A DNA stretch of 64,000 nucleotides from Ornithodoros turicata (GCF_037126465.1 NW_026999318.1:3506447-3570446), one strand, 5' to 3'; numbered from the stretch's first letter, positions 52,785 to 63,887 are shown. Numbers and translations: made by a program. Notes: generated from the sequence alone by a model not told the origin.

Positions 52785-53975
52785 CAACAACAACCTTCTT
52801 TCGAGATGGACAGTGGGGAGGTTCATCGTCAGAGTCGATGCTCTGCCCCATTGCGTGTGGGGAGGTGGGGAATAAAATAATGAGCCCCTTCACAATGAAG
52901 TCCGATGGTGCCCAGAAATGTCAAAAGAGCTTTGAGCGCAGATCGTTGCTGGGGTGGATTGGGCCAGCGACTAAGCAATTTCTATAGGGAGAAGGGGCGA
53001 GAGTCCAGCTGACTGAGAGACTCGGAGACTGCGGTTCGGGAAGGTTAGTAGTGGGGGCAGAAGAAGAATGTGCTCCAGATCCTCAAGAGCACCACAGTGG
53101 CCGCAGGTGGGAGAGTCAACTTGTCTCAAGCGGTAACGCCACTGAGCTGTAAAGGCCACATCGAGTCGCATTCGGTGGATTAATGCAGCATCTTGGTGAG
53201 AGGTGCTTCGTGGCATGCGGAAAGCGAGCGTTGGATCAACTCTGCTCAATATAGATGGGGGGAGAATGTCGGTTGTCCATTGGCGGAAAGCCAGGGGTGT
53301 CACGAGGCGTCGCAGAAATGAACGGCGGTCTCCTCTCAGCAGAACAATACTGGTCCGTTTCCTATACGAGAGTGCTGCTTCTGCGGCGATGCCGGCCTGC
53401 TCGTTCCCCACGACACCACAATAGGCTGGAACCCACTGGAGAAGTAGCCTGTGGCCTGTGGCGTAGACAGTGTGGTAAGCCATTAACACATCTGTGACTA
53501 GGGGTGGGGATGGGCCTCGTATGGCGGAATTTTCCATAGCTTGAAGTGCAGATTTGGAGTCTGTGAAGACTGCCCATTCCCGCGGGGTAAAATCAGCGAT
53601 GTGTTGTAAAAAGAAAAGGATGACATCGAGTTACGCAGCTGTGGAGGAAGTTGGATGTGAAAGGCGTCGTCCTTCGGATGGTATGACGAACGCTGAGGCG
53701 GGCTTGTTGTTGCGGGATGCGCCACCTGTATATGCAGCCGTAAACGTAGAAAACTTCTCGTCTACCAGAGCATGAAAATGTGCTCGGAGGACTTGAGGGG
53801 GGACCTGATCTCTGCTTGCCAGAAGGTTCGGAAGCCTTACGATTCCGGCGGTACCGGCAGAGACCAGGGTGCTTCCGGCGTTATAACATCCTTAGCTATG
53901 AAGCCAATGAGAGCCTGGCGTGTCCTCTGCGCTACTCGATAGAAGTCGCTAGAAGGAATTACTGAGGAGTGAAGA
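52785..53975 (-). pseudogene. LINE B copy 2: RNase H and C-terminal domain
   Basis: A second copy of the LINE B 3' part. The frame from 53537 gives LLQWVPAYCGVVGNEQAG and CGHCGALEDLEHILL, matching copy 1 closely, plus a further RNase H segment upstream in other frames. It is truncated near 53975, where both copies share GAGAGCCTGG and GTCCTCTGCGCTAC. The 3' end on the coding strand finishes with a GTTGTTGTTGTTG tail. Divergence from copy 1 is moderate, and some active-site residues (GNEQAD to GNEQAG) have changed. Confidence 0.9.
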
Positions 53976-53979
53976 TGAA

Positions 53980-55485
53980 CTGGAAGGAATGTTTTGATTC
54001 TCGCGCTGGGTAGCGGTGACGTAACCCGCCCGCTGGTGGACTGCGGCTGACGATGCGACTGCTACACAACTTTGAAACTTACCGAGGTTACTTTGAAAAA
54101 TTTCCTAAAAGAAGGGCCGATTTGCTCAAGAATTCAGGTACCCAAAAGTTAAGTTAAAAGTTAGCAAAAAGGGTATAAGTAACGAGTTACTGAGTTACTT
54201 GTAGTGAGTTTAGTCCAACGCTAGTTTACTATCCATTGATTAAAGGAAACGCCAGCGATGTGGAGAAGCCCATAAACTTCACCTTCATTCTGTATTGGCC
54301 CGACGCTTCTTTCTCTGAGCTCTGTGCAAACTCACAGTAAAGGCCAACCTCCATGGAGCGAATGTACAGCGAAAAAGCTTCGAACTTCGCTCAGCACCGG
54401 ATGCCTTGCGCGAGGCGTCCAAAATGTGAGCGTCCGCCAGCGATCTGCCCATGACAGACATTTTCATCCAATGTCCGCGATTCCGGAGGCGTCAGCTGTG
54501 GATCAACACGAGGCTGGCCAATCAAAGTGCTCTTGCCGAACGAACCTGAGGCTGCCTTGTCACATAGTCGTCTGCTCTAGTGAGTTGTTCTCGCCTTCTT
54601 CCTGCTGTGGGGTGCTGTCGTCAGCTCGCTGACTCGCCCACCGTACCGCTAGAACGCTGGGCATTCTCTGTCAAGAAACATGTTTTACTTTCGCAGTACT
54701 GAATATTCCCTCAGTACATTACTGGGCACACTTTTTAGAGAACTGTTGGATTTAGTTGCAAAATTCGTGACGTTAAACACATTTTTCCAAGCAACTGATT
54801 TCACTAAGCTTGCACTTTGTGCCCTGGCAACAGTGACATCAGAACAAAACTATCCGAAACTGTCCGCCAGTTTTTTGTCCCATGGAGTTAGTGGCGGCGA
54901 ACAACAGGCGGCAGAACGCGCATGGTAGTCTGCCGCGCGATGTTCGTTGCAAAATAATTCGCAGCTTGGAGGTTGGCCTTAAGAAGTCTGGAAACCCGTA
55001 TATGAAACAGATACCACTATGTTTGGCATCGGCCGACAACCTACTTGGCAACCTACTTCGTCCTAAAAGTGCTTAAGGCTAGTCTAGAATCGGACGTAGT
55101 ATTCGCCCGTCGCCGCCCGCGTTCCGCTCCCACAGCTAGCGTTCGCTACGCCGCGCTTCCTCATCCTACCGCGGTTCGGCGCAGCGCAACTAAACTACCA
55201 CCGGAGATTTTTACTTGTCGTAGTGGCAAAGTAGTCATATCTTGCAGCTGTACCCGCGTGTTGGAATCCAATTAAAGTCAATCCGTGTTCCCATCGTTTG
55301 CACTGTTATGTATATGCTACTGGAATACGGTTGGTACCCTCAAACATGGACACTGAAGTGAAGAAGAACGTCTTTCCAGCTGTTCTCCTCCTTTTGCTTG
55401 TCTCTATAGTCCACCAGTCGTGTAGGCGCCCGGATGCTCCTCAAAGCGAGACTCCGCAACAAAATCACCACAAAGGTTGTGGGAC
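53980..55485. other. No gene recognised; GTAACGAGTTACT repeats near 54175-54205
   Basis: The motif cluster near 54170-54210 (AAGTAACGAGTTACTGAG) is the third block of hAT-like subterminal repeats in the window. Remaining frames lack domains. Confidence 0.45.
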
Positions 55486-55489
55486 CAGG

Positions 55490-55576
55490 TCACTGGAAAG
55501 GTTAGCCAGCTGTAGTACTCGAACCTACATCTTCTGAATTACCGGTCCAGGGCTCTACCAATTGAGCTAAGCTAAC
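55490..55576 (-). repeat. tRNA-headed SINE copy B, part 1 (interrupted by hAT)
   Basis: On the minus strand the same tRNA-like head as copy A with loop CCGGTAA, followed by the tail CTTTCCAGTGAC. Its 5' end is cut by the hAT element; the 5' part continues on the other side at 56678-56728. Confidence 0.85.
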
Positions 55577-55828
55577 CAGTGTTGTGCGTAGCGGCGCTAC
55601 TTGTAGCGGCGCTTCTGTAATCGCTACTTTTTTCAGTAGCGGAGGTGTAATTCCGCTACATTTGTTATTTGTAGCTGGAAAGTAATTTCCGTTACAATTT
55701 TGAGTAGCGGAACCGCCTCCGCTACCGCTACTTTTGAGGGAGAAAATAAAATAAATTTATTTTTAATTTTATTATATATATATTATATATATATTATATA
55801 TATATATTATATATATTATTTAAATAAA

Positions 55829-55899
55829 CGGAGCACGTAGTAAAATTACCTTTAGACGCTAGAGTCTAGCGTCTAAAGGTAATTTTACTACGTGCTCCG
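55829..55899. repeat. 71-nt perfect palindrome in the hAT element
   Basis: Two 35-bp arms, exact reverse complements, around a single G. The arm starts CGGAGCACGTAGTAAAATTA and ends CTAGA at the axis. It follows an AT-rich tract and precedes the transposase remnant. Confidence 0.97.
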
Positions 55900-55961
55900 T
55901 ATCGTATTCAACTGCGAAACCGGTAACGATACATGGTATTCACTTTAGGTTCGACCGATTC

Positions 55962-56420
55962 ATGTCAGACCAGGGCCTTCAAATCGCTGCTGTCTTAATT
56001 ACGAGGTTCAAGCTCTCATTGCTCACGGATGAAAACCAACGAAAGCAAGTAACCAGCTTGACCGTAAATGAAATGTTAAGGTGTTCGGTCGCATCAAGTG
56101 AGCGCGCCGAGGAATCCACGAGCGAGCTCCATGCAGATGATTTCTTTTCTTTTGGGGAGTCAACTTCTACAGCAGATCCAGCTGATCGTGAGCTTACTCA
56201 GTACCTCCTTGTGCCAGATAACTTCAATTTGACATCTCTAAAGCAGGGTTATCCAAGAGTGCACGGGGCGTTCCTCAAGCTGAATACCGCCGTTCCGTCA
56301 AGTGCGTCTGCCGAACGGCTTTTCAGTGTTTGCGCCAATACATTCACCAAGAAACGTGTTAGGCTCAGTGACGGGAACTTTGAGCGGCAACTGCTCTTGA
56401 AGTCGAATGCAAGTGTGTAA
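55962..56420 (+). pseudogene. hAT transposase C-terminal fragment
   Basis: A 152-codon open frame. The second half, from LTQYLLVPDN through LNTAVPSSASAERLFSVCAN to KKRVRLSDGNFERQLLLK, is the hAT C-terminal dimerisation region (the SSAxxERLFS box is the signature). The N-terminal BED finger and the catalytic acidic residues are missing. The first ATG is a truncation artefact. Confidence 0.92.
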
Positions 56421-56677
56421 TGACTTTTTCAGAAAGTATTGATCGCAAGAAATAAAGTATCAGCAAGAGCACATATCTTTGAATGTATCGAATCACATAT
56501 TCATAGGCCTTCGGCGAGAAAGTAGCGGAAGGGTAATTGCGCTACATTTTTTTGGTAGCGGTAGCGGTATCGCGCTACATTCGTAAATTTGTAGCGCCGT
56601 TAGTATCGCGCTACTTCTAAATGGGGTAGCGGGTAGCGGTATTTCGATACCTAAATTGAGTAGCGGGCACAACACTG

Positions 56678-56728
56678 AAGCTAACACGCTTTTCCAGCGA
56701 CTTCCAGGGTGCGTCATCTGAAGGGGCG
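56678..56728 (-). repeat. SINE copy B, part 2 (5' flank)
   Basis: On the minus strand this reads CCCCTTCAGATGACGCACCC, TGGAAGTCGCTGG and AGCGTGTTAGCTT, then the hAT insertion. It matches the sequence before copy C. Confidence 0.85.
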
Positions 56729-56814
56729 TCGATCCCTGTCGTATGAATGTGTGTATGAGTGAGCAAAAATGTAAGAGTGAAAGGAGGATGAGTGAGAGAG
56801 TGTGAGTGGTTTGT

Positions 56815-56955
56815 CCCTTCAGATGACGCGCCCTGGAAGTCGCTGGGAAGGCGTGTTAGCTTAGCTTAATTGGTAGAGCCCTGGACTGGTAATCCAGAAG
56901 ATCTGGGTTCGAGTCCTACAGCTGGCTAACCTCTTCAGTGACTTTCATCTTTCAT
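56815..56955 (+). repeat. tRNA-headed SINE copy C, forming an inverted pair with copy B
   Basis: The plus strand reads CCCTTCAGATGACGCGCCC, TGGAAGTCGCTGG, GCGTGTTAGCTTAGC, then the tRNA-like body with anticodon loop CTGGTAA (GGT, threonine-type, with a normal T33) and the tail CTCTTCAGTGACTTTCAT. Of the three copies this is the most tRNA-like in the anticodon loop, but its T-arm has a mismatch. The shared tail argues for SINE rather than gene. Confidence 0.82.
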
Positions 56956-57209
56956 CGTTAATTTCACCTTTCATGACACAGTAGTTTCGAAGTCGACGGG
57001 AACGGATGCGACCGTCCCTCTAAGCAGCAAATTAGAACCGAATCTTGGGAAGCAGAGGTGGTGATCAACAAAGGGATATAATATCGTTCACATAAGTAAA
57101 CGTAACATAGTGGTACAACTACGCGTCATGATAAAAGCAGTGCGCGTGTACAAGAAATGATCGAAAGCCCGCTACGATGTACCTGCCTTCACACTCGGAT
57201 GCTGCTTAC

Positions 57210-57350
57210 TTCGTGACGTGTAATGCACAAGTGACGGAATGTTGTGACATTTGTCACACAAACTTTCGAGGTTCATTACAGATTTTATCCGAAATATGTC
57301 AGAGCAACTGTCGTAACTGACCGCAAACAAGCTTCTTCCTCGCGAACAAA
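57210..57350 (-). CDS. CHH/ITP-superfamily neuropeptide-like exon 2
   Basis: On the minus strand, after an acceptor (TTTCACCTTTAG), the frame reads CSRGRSLFAVSYDSCSDIF, then RIKSVMNLESLCDKCHN and IPSLVHYTSR, followed by GTAAGC. Cysteine spacing C-x15-C-x2-C and the flanking pattern (aromatic at +4, LCxxC followed by aromatic/His-Asn) fit the first half of crustacean hyperglycemic hormone / ion transport peptide domains. RGR just before SLF would suit prohormone cleavage. These genes typically have an intron in the middle of the mature peptide, which is where the donor falls. The same fold is used by spider HAND toxins, so hormone versus secreted effector is open. Confidence 0.55.
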
Positions 57351-57469
57351 CTAAAGGTGAAACCTCTTCGAGAACAATATGCGAGCAAAATGACATGCAT
57401 AGCCCTCGTTAGGCAACTAGAATGTCATCGACCAGCGTGGAATTGTTTTCACGTCTCCGTTGAAGACAC

Positions 57470-57581
57470 CTGATTGATAACATTTTGGTTTGCACGTGGA
57501 TGCTACAAAAGCACGCACACAAGAGCTCTTGCCGAGAACCGTACATGTTACAGCCATGACAGCGGTCGTGATTCTCGCCAT
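57470..57581 (-). CDS. Candidate signal-peptide exon 1 of the CHH/ITP-like gene
   Basis: On the minus strand an ATG at 57581 starts MARITTAVMAVTCTVLG, a short basic start and a moderately hydrophobic core, as in a signal peptide. The exon ends in phase 1 at TCAG before GTGTCT; exon 2 starts in the matching phase, with an intron of about 119 bp. The donor is weak. The plus strand of the same place reads MTAVVILAILSLVG before GTAAGT, also a convincing signal peptide and donor, so the strand assignment is uncertain. The last exon (remaining three Cys) was not found. Confidence 0.35.
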
Positions 57582-57619
57582 CCTTTCTTTAGTAGGTAAG
57601 TGTAACCCATCCACAGACG

Positions 57620-60185
57620 AATTATACTATTTTAATTAGGGAAGAGCGCAAAACGCATGCACCTAATAAAACTATGCGTTCATTTATGAATGTCTTAAAA
57701 ACTGCTAAAGTCAATAGATTGATAACGCAGTCGTCGAAAAACCAACATTGCACGAACGTTGTTCTCGCCCGTGAGCTGTTCCTTCTTACAACGGACAACA
57801 CACAAACCCATCAATATCTATCGTGCCGTTCACACATTCGTTTTTTTTTTCTTTTCAAACGGCTGTTAAAGAGATCGTGCCAAGAAACTCCCGACATTCT
57901 GGTCTTGGATCGTTTTTTGTGGATAAAGCAGGAAGATGCGCGCCAGGGGCGGATCCGGCTGTTTTCTCGAAGCTCCTAGCTGGGAGGAAGGGGGAATCTC
58001 ATATCTACCGAATGCTTTGGTGGGCGATTGCGATCTCTAAAGCACCACCAGCCGGGTCGACGACTGGTGCACGAACGTGTTCGCGCGTACTTTACAAGAT
58101 AGCTCGTTCACACGAACGTGACCTTTGTTACGTCATTTTGTATGAACGCAATAAAAAAGAAACTTGTGCAAACTCGGTTTGTTTGGTGACCTTATCCTTC
58201 CTTGTGTTATATCTGTCGCAAAGCATAAGTACTTCAGAACGCATTACCAATGCATATATATTGATATTCGGTACCTGCGCTTGTGTCTCCGTTCTACAGT
58301 TTCCCTTTACTTCAACGCTGCCTTTTTTTATAACTGTCTGTAATTCTGTCGTTGTTGTGGGATAGCGACTCTTCGAGCTCCGTAGGAAGCCGTCACAGGC
58401 TAGATCGTAAATCTGCCATTATGCCGGGTTCCGTCTCTCCGATGTCGTTCAAACATACTACAGTAAAACCCGCGGATAGCGATATGGCGTATAACGATAT
58501 CCCTCGTAAAACGATGGTTCATGATTTTACCGTCAAAATATACATTAACAACAATAGTTGGGCTAGTTGGTAAAACTGATGCATCTTAAGAGGGCATACC
58601 AGCTCTCCGTCCCAATGTATTTCCTATGGAACAGTTTTTATGGTTTCTCTCGGTAACCGCCGCGCAGATTTTGACGCGCGTGCTTTCATCATAAAGAGGA
58701 AGACGAGATGAAATTAATTACGCTACAGGATTTCTCATATATGTCGTATGTATTTTACGGCGACGTCACGAATGCGAAAAAAAATACACAATTTTTCTCC
58801 TCCCTCTTTGAACAGGTTTTATTAAACTTCTATAGCCATTTCGAAAAAAAAAACGTTCCATTTACTTTCTCTGGAATAATTTCAGGAATCGATAGACATC
58901 AAATTTATGTCTACCACTTTCCGTTTTTATAAAAAAACATGAAAAGTGAGTACGGATAAATACCGTCTCAAAGCCCCGTAACCGCGTCATTCTGTGTCGC
59001 CCTCTAGCCGTAGCAGAGGAAAAACCGCGCGGAACATTTTGACCGTATCCATCCGCCGACCAATGAGGCGCGCACGCGCACTGTAGTGCTCCCTCTCTCC
59101 TCTTTTCTTTCATGGACAGCGGACTTGGCCTTGGAGATCAGAACAAAAGCTTACTTAGCTGCTCGTAAAGGGATTATCGTCGGCCCGCATTGTCGGGGTG
59201 GGGGGGGGGGGTAACGTTGGGTAGACGAGCCAGCGTTGTCGCGGCCCGTGTAAGAGACCACCGAGACCAATAAACCTCTTCTTTTTTCGGTGCGCTTACA
59301 GAGAGGTGAGATGAGTTTATTAGCTTGACATGAAACATCAATTTGCTCGATTTTGCCGTTTCGGGTTTGTGCTTACTCAGTCAACTGTCTCATAAGGCTA
59401 ACGAGACTCTCTCGTATTTACGGTTAGTGGAAGGCCGACTTCACAAACATTCCAGTAACGTTCAACAGGACTGCCCTGTAATGTTCGTAATGTTGAAACA
59501 GCCAGCAAGCGGATTACACACAGATAAATGTTTCTTAGGATAACGGCACTTAGAACTGCAGCTTTATTTGTTGTTTCTCTTTCTTTCTTTTATTGATCGA
59601 TTTATTTTTATTTTTATCTTTATTATTTTATTTATTTATTTTCATGAACGCTCCACGTTAACCAATAAGAAAAATCGATCAAGCGGCCGCTGCACTATCA
59701 TTTCCGCCCACGCAATGAGCAACAGTCTTTTCCGGAACCCAAATTCACGTTCGCGTAGCAAGGAAAACCAACGACAACCAACGACAGCGACGGGGGAGGG
59801 GGATATATTTATTAGACGAAAAGGAAGAAAAACGGGGTAAAGGTCAGCCAAACGGGACGTCGGCTTGCTATTCCAAAAATACATAAATAAATAAATAAAC
59901 AAAATTAAGAAATATGAGATAAATGAAACGGACGCGACGGAACAGCACGTTAGTTAGTTGATTATTAGGTTAGTAAAAGTTCGGTGTTTGCATTTTCATG
60001 TTCAGGTTAGTCTAAGTGGGCTTTGGCAGTTTCCGCGCAGAAACAGCCAGATAACATTTATTTACAGTAGTTTATTTTGCAACGGGGACTTATTTTGAGA
60101 TACGGCTAATTTTTCGAGACCGGTTCCATGGATTTTCCATCTTTCGACAACCCTTGCTAGTTGCACGTTGGATGACCCAAAACCT
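57620..60185. other. No gene recognised; possible pogo-like end and low complexity
   Basis: CTACAGTAAAACCC at 58458 followed by GATAGCGATATGGCG and GTATAACGATATCCC resembles the terminal inverted repeat of Tigger/pogo-type elements; the partner end was not found. A poly-G tract lies at about 59197-59208, a T/A-rich low-complexity block at 59575-59645, and (AAAT)n near 59880-59900. Confidence 0.35.
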
Positions 60186-60191
60186 GTACCC

Positions 60192-60560
60192 GTCTGTCTT
60201 TGCACGGCGCACAAAGGGAGGCCTTCTGAGGAAGATAAGGAAAAGCTCCGGGTCACTGGGGATTCTCCGCTGAACTAGTGTCTACGCTGAACGAAAGGTC
60301 TGGTATAAATGTAATGTGAAGTACCCTGTGAAAACCAAGGAGTGCCTAAAAATATAGTATTGAAGTTTGTATTGAAGTATTGAAGTCTGTCTTTGCACGG
60401 CGCACAAAGGGAGGCCTTCTGAGGAAGATAAGGAAAAGCTCCGGGTCACTGGGGATTCTCCGCTGAACTAGTGTCTACGCTGAACGAAAGGTATGGTATA
60501 AATGTAATGTGAAGTACCCTGTGAAAACCAAGGAGTGCCTAAAAATATAGTATTGAAGTT
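60192..60560 (+). repeat. Tandem duplication, 193-bp unit
   Basis: Units start GTCTGTCTTTGCACGGCGCA at 60192 and 60385 and remain nearly identical through AAAAATATAGTATTGAAG. Only one or two differences are visible, so this is recent. Confidence 0.95.
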
Positions 60561-60774
60561 TCCGTGTAATAATCAGCGTAATTGTGAGACGGAAATCGTG
60601 TTCCGAGACCTCGTCGCGCGTCAAGTTCCTTTGATTTTATCTTGTTCATTTATACATAAAGATGGAGTTCAAGGGGTTTTAGGAGCTAGCTTCCTCCTTC
60701 TCCTTTTCTTTGTTTAATTTTTTTGAATAGCTGTTGCTAAATGCAATGCATTTATTTAGGCTGATTGAGCCTAT

Positions 60775-60880
60775 CAAAAGGCCGAAAATCATGACGCCGA
60801 ACTATCAGAAGGCCGACAGCCAAAAGACCAAAAAATCATAACGCCGAACTGTCAGAAGGCTGAAAATGGAAAGGCCAAAG
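60775..60880 (+). repeat. Degenerate AAGGCCGAAAATCATGACGC repeat
   Basis: About 105 bp of imperfect direct repeats combining AAGGCCGA, AAATCATrACGCCGAACT and rTCAGAAGG. Two clear half-units lie at 60778 and 60828. Confidence 0.75.
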
Positions 60881-60884
60881 AGAC

Positions 60885-62140
60885 ACCGGGTGAGCACTCC
60901 AGTGAATGACCACCGAATGGGATGGTGTAGATTATGAAAAAGTTTTGTGGCTATTGTATTAGAAATCAAATAACTGGAATGCATAGCATTTGGTGCTTGC
61001 AAATAGACTAGCCAGCGAATATGAAAAACAATAATCTACAATATGTTTACTACGAAAAGAAATTGTGTGATGGGTAAAGTGAGGATAATTGTGCATTAAA
61101 AGCCCCTGGAATATAGATGCAAGTAAGAACTGAAATCTAGACAGCCGATGAAATACATCACAGCCGACCGAATGTTATCGTTCGCTTTGCGGATTTGTTG
61201 AAATTGGGAGACATAGGGTGCTTTTTTTATGTGTTAATAATGAATAGTTAAATCTACATTCCATTCAACAAGCAACATAAAATGGATATACATAGTTTGC
61301 TGCATTAAGTCGCTAGCGATATCGTTCGCTGGATTCTATAGTATTTCTCTACTGTCAGTCAGACACAGGTCTTATAGTTGTCCTTACATCTTTTTCTGGG
61401 CCGATGTTTATGGGTTATAAAAGCTCTACACCCACTTATATTCAGGTGTTTCATTGCGGTTTGATTGCATTGAAAATACTGTTCATCAACATAGAAGGTA
61501 TGAGACCACAACTACAACATCATTGTCTGACCGCCACCAACAACAAAACAGAACTATATATGAAAATACCAGTATTCCGGTTGAGTTGGAAACTACGTCC
61601 GACGATATCCACGTTCAACGAGCGTGAAGTCAGAGCCTCAGGATAGTGGGCATTTGCGTTTCATTTCATTGATACGAATGCAGAAGGTAATGCGTCATTG
61701 CGCTCAGTATTCTGTAGTACTCCCCTTTATAAAAGAACGCGGCTAACATATCTGCCAGAAATAAGTAGAAGGTAGCAGGACCTTGGGAAAATCACCAGTT
61801 ATGAATCACCTCGTGTCATAGTCAATATTTATTTGTTGTTCGAGAATCCCTTCCTAATCTTACCGCATTGTCTGCACTCAGCAAACTTTGCGAGAGAGGA
61901 ACAGAAAGAACAGATGTAATCGGCACAACGCAAGCGGCGCACTGGGTGTAACCGCATTCATGTTCCTTGTTCAGTGGTTTTACTGCGCATTAGAATGCAT
62001 GTTAATTAAAAAATCCCGTCTCCCAATTTAAACAAATAATGTGATAGCACTTGATCGGCAATGATCCGTTTCCTCAGCTGTTCACAACGGCGCTCCTGTA
62101 ATTTCCGGGATACGGAAAAATCGTCCCCTGTGGGAACCTA
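60885..62140. other. No gene recognised
   Basis: AT-rich sequence without recognisable coding, RNA or repeat features. Confidence 0.5.
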
Positions 62141-62149
62141 TGTTAGAGC

Positions 62150-62345
62150 GATTCCGTGCCACTACATCCAACGCGCCGTTACGTCCATCATGCTCTTACA
62201 TCCGAAAACGAGTCGTTACATCCACCCTGCTCTTACACACAAACGACCGTTACATCCAACGATACTTTACGTCCATTTCTGGCCGATACATCCATAAGTC
62301 AGTACACACAACGAGCCGTTACATCCAAGAGAAAACCATACACAA
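62150..62345 (+). repeat. Left CGTTACATCCA array
   Basis: At least eight degenerate copies of TTACATCCA/TTACGTCCA spaced by 17-25 bp, alternating with ACGAGC or CTGCTCTTACA segments. Confidence 0.85.
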
Positions 62346-62874
62346 CGAGCTCTTACCATGCTAACGTGGTACCTCACGGGTACTTCTTTGAACAGGAAAA
62401 AAATAACTAAATAGAAAGAAGTGACCTGTAATACGGATTGACATTGATTGGTTCATAGACAGCTGCTATATCGGTACAACCACAAAACAAAGGTCGTTAG
62501 GGTATGAGGCATGTTACTGAGTTTCCTATTTCTCCCTATTATTTTTTTCGTCAACATCAACATCAACTGAGTTCTAAGCAATGCGCATGTGTGGAGCAAC
62601 GCGCATATTAATAAAACGTTAGGTGTACAGCAGATGGTTTTTTGTATTGTCAACGAACAGCACTTTGGAAATAGAAAAAATCGCAATGCTGCGTCTGCAT
62701 TTCGGGAAGTTATATTTTTCGCTGCTTTGTTGTCACTTATATCATTGGCTGCCTTCGCGCCATTCGCTGTCGTAAAGCTGTGTTGGTGTTTCTTACTTAT
62801 GCCCAGTCCGGCCGTGCTGCCAGGAGGTTTTGCCTGGGTTTCCCCCGACGATCACATGCCGGTACGGTTTCCTT

Positions 62875-63463
62875 GGAAGTCGGCCTAGGACGCGCGCTGT
62901 TGCGTTGGTCGTGACGAGCGGCCCGCCCTCAGCGAGGCCAACTACGTACGGCAAGCAGATTATAAGTTTATAACACACACGACCAGCAGCTTTTTTACCT
63001 AATGCGCTTTTACTTTTTTTACCTCTATATTATTTCGTGAATATTTTGAGATTTGGGGATTTCAACTTGTGGACCAACCTCGTAATTTAGAACCTGACCT
63101 AATTTATTCTCTCACAACAGCAACTCTGTCCGTAACTTGTGAACATATCAAATCATAAAACATCGTAAAGGAAGTCGGCCTAGGACGCGCGCTGTTGCGT
63201 TGCTCGTGACGAGCGGCCCGCCCTCAGCGAGGCCAACTACGTACGGCAAGCAGATTATAAGTTTATAACACACACGACCAGCAGCTTTTTTTACCTAATG
63301 CGCTTTTACTTTTTCTGCCTCTATATTATTTCGTGAATATTTTGAGATTTGGGGATTTCAACTTGTGGACCAACCTCGTAATTTAGAACCTGACCTAATT
63401 TATTCTCTCACAACAGCAACTCTGTCCGTAACTTGTGAACATATCAAATCATAAAACATCGTA
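62875..63463 (+). repeat. Tandem duplication, 295-bp unit
   Basis: Units start GGAAGTCGGCCTAGGACGCG at 62875 and 63170, and both end AAATCATAAAACATCGTAA. They differ at a handful of positions (for example GTTGGTCG versus GTTGCTCG, and T-run length), so the duplication is recent. Confidence 0.97.
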
Positions 63464-63589
63464 ATTTGACGGACTCTCACGAAAACGAAAATGATCATCT
63501 CTGTTTTTCATCATCTCATCATGTGTTTGTGTAAGAGTACTGGGGTAGCCAGTTCGACGTCGTCGAAACTCACATCCCCATTTTTTTTC

Positions 63590-63616
63590 TTTATCACATC
63601 ACATCACATCACATCA
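63590..63616 (+). repeat. (CACAT)n microsatellite
   Basis: Four to five perfect repeats after a T-run, resembling the simple-repeat tail of a LINE or SINE. Confidence 0.8.
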
Positions 63617-63744
63617 TGAAAATAAACAAACAAAAACATTGCGAGGATACGCCGCGAAATGTGTGTTATGGAGTGGCTGATTCCAAAACTACATCGATGT
63701 CATATTAGTTCACGACCGACATATCCTGAAGCCGCTTATCCATC

Positions 63745-63887
63745 GAGCATTTACATCCAAAAGATCACCAAGACCACCGTGCGGTTACATCCAACGTATC
63801 GGTACATCCATAACGTGCCGTTATAGCCAACGAGCCGTTGCATCCAATGCGCCGTTACGTCCACCGATGGATGTAACGGCTCGTTGG
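63745..63887 (+). repeat. Right CGTTACATCCA array with 20-bp inverted arms
   Basis: Direct copies of TTACATCCA as at the left, ending in an inverted pair: CCAACGAGCCGTTGCATCCA at 63827-63846 and its complement at 63868-63887 with one mismatch. Confidence 0.85.

Larger units (their letters stand above)
55577..56677 (+). mobile_element. hAT element, non-autonomous, 8-bp target duplication
   Basis: 1101 bp. Terminal inverted repeats CAGTGTTGTGC are exact over 11 bp, and the element is flanked by AAGCTAAC at 55569-55576 and 56678-56685. The subterminal regions are filled with GTAGCGG/CCGCTAC motifs in both orientations, typical of transposase-binding clusters. The interior holds an AT-repeat (55770-55825), a 71-nt palindrome and only the C-terminal part of a hAT transposase, so it is an internally deleted copy. 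Confidence 0.96.

Noticed and set aside
56857..56932. tRNA-Thr(GGT) gene on the plus strand
   Set aside because: The anticodon loop is normal but the T-arm has a mismatch and the flanks match SINE copies A and B, so no functional tRNA gene is called.
62589..62888. Membrane protein frame with a hydrophobic stretch
   Set aside because: The C-terminal third enters the first unit of the 295-bp tandem duplication, there is no homology or splice context, and one hydrophobic run is expected by chance in this composition.
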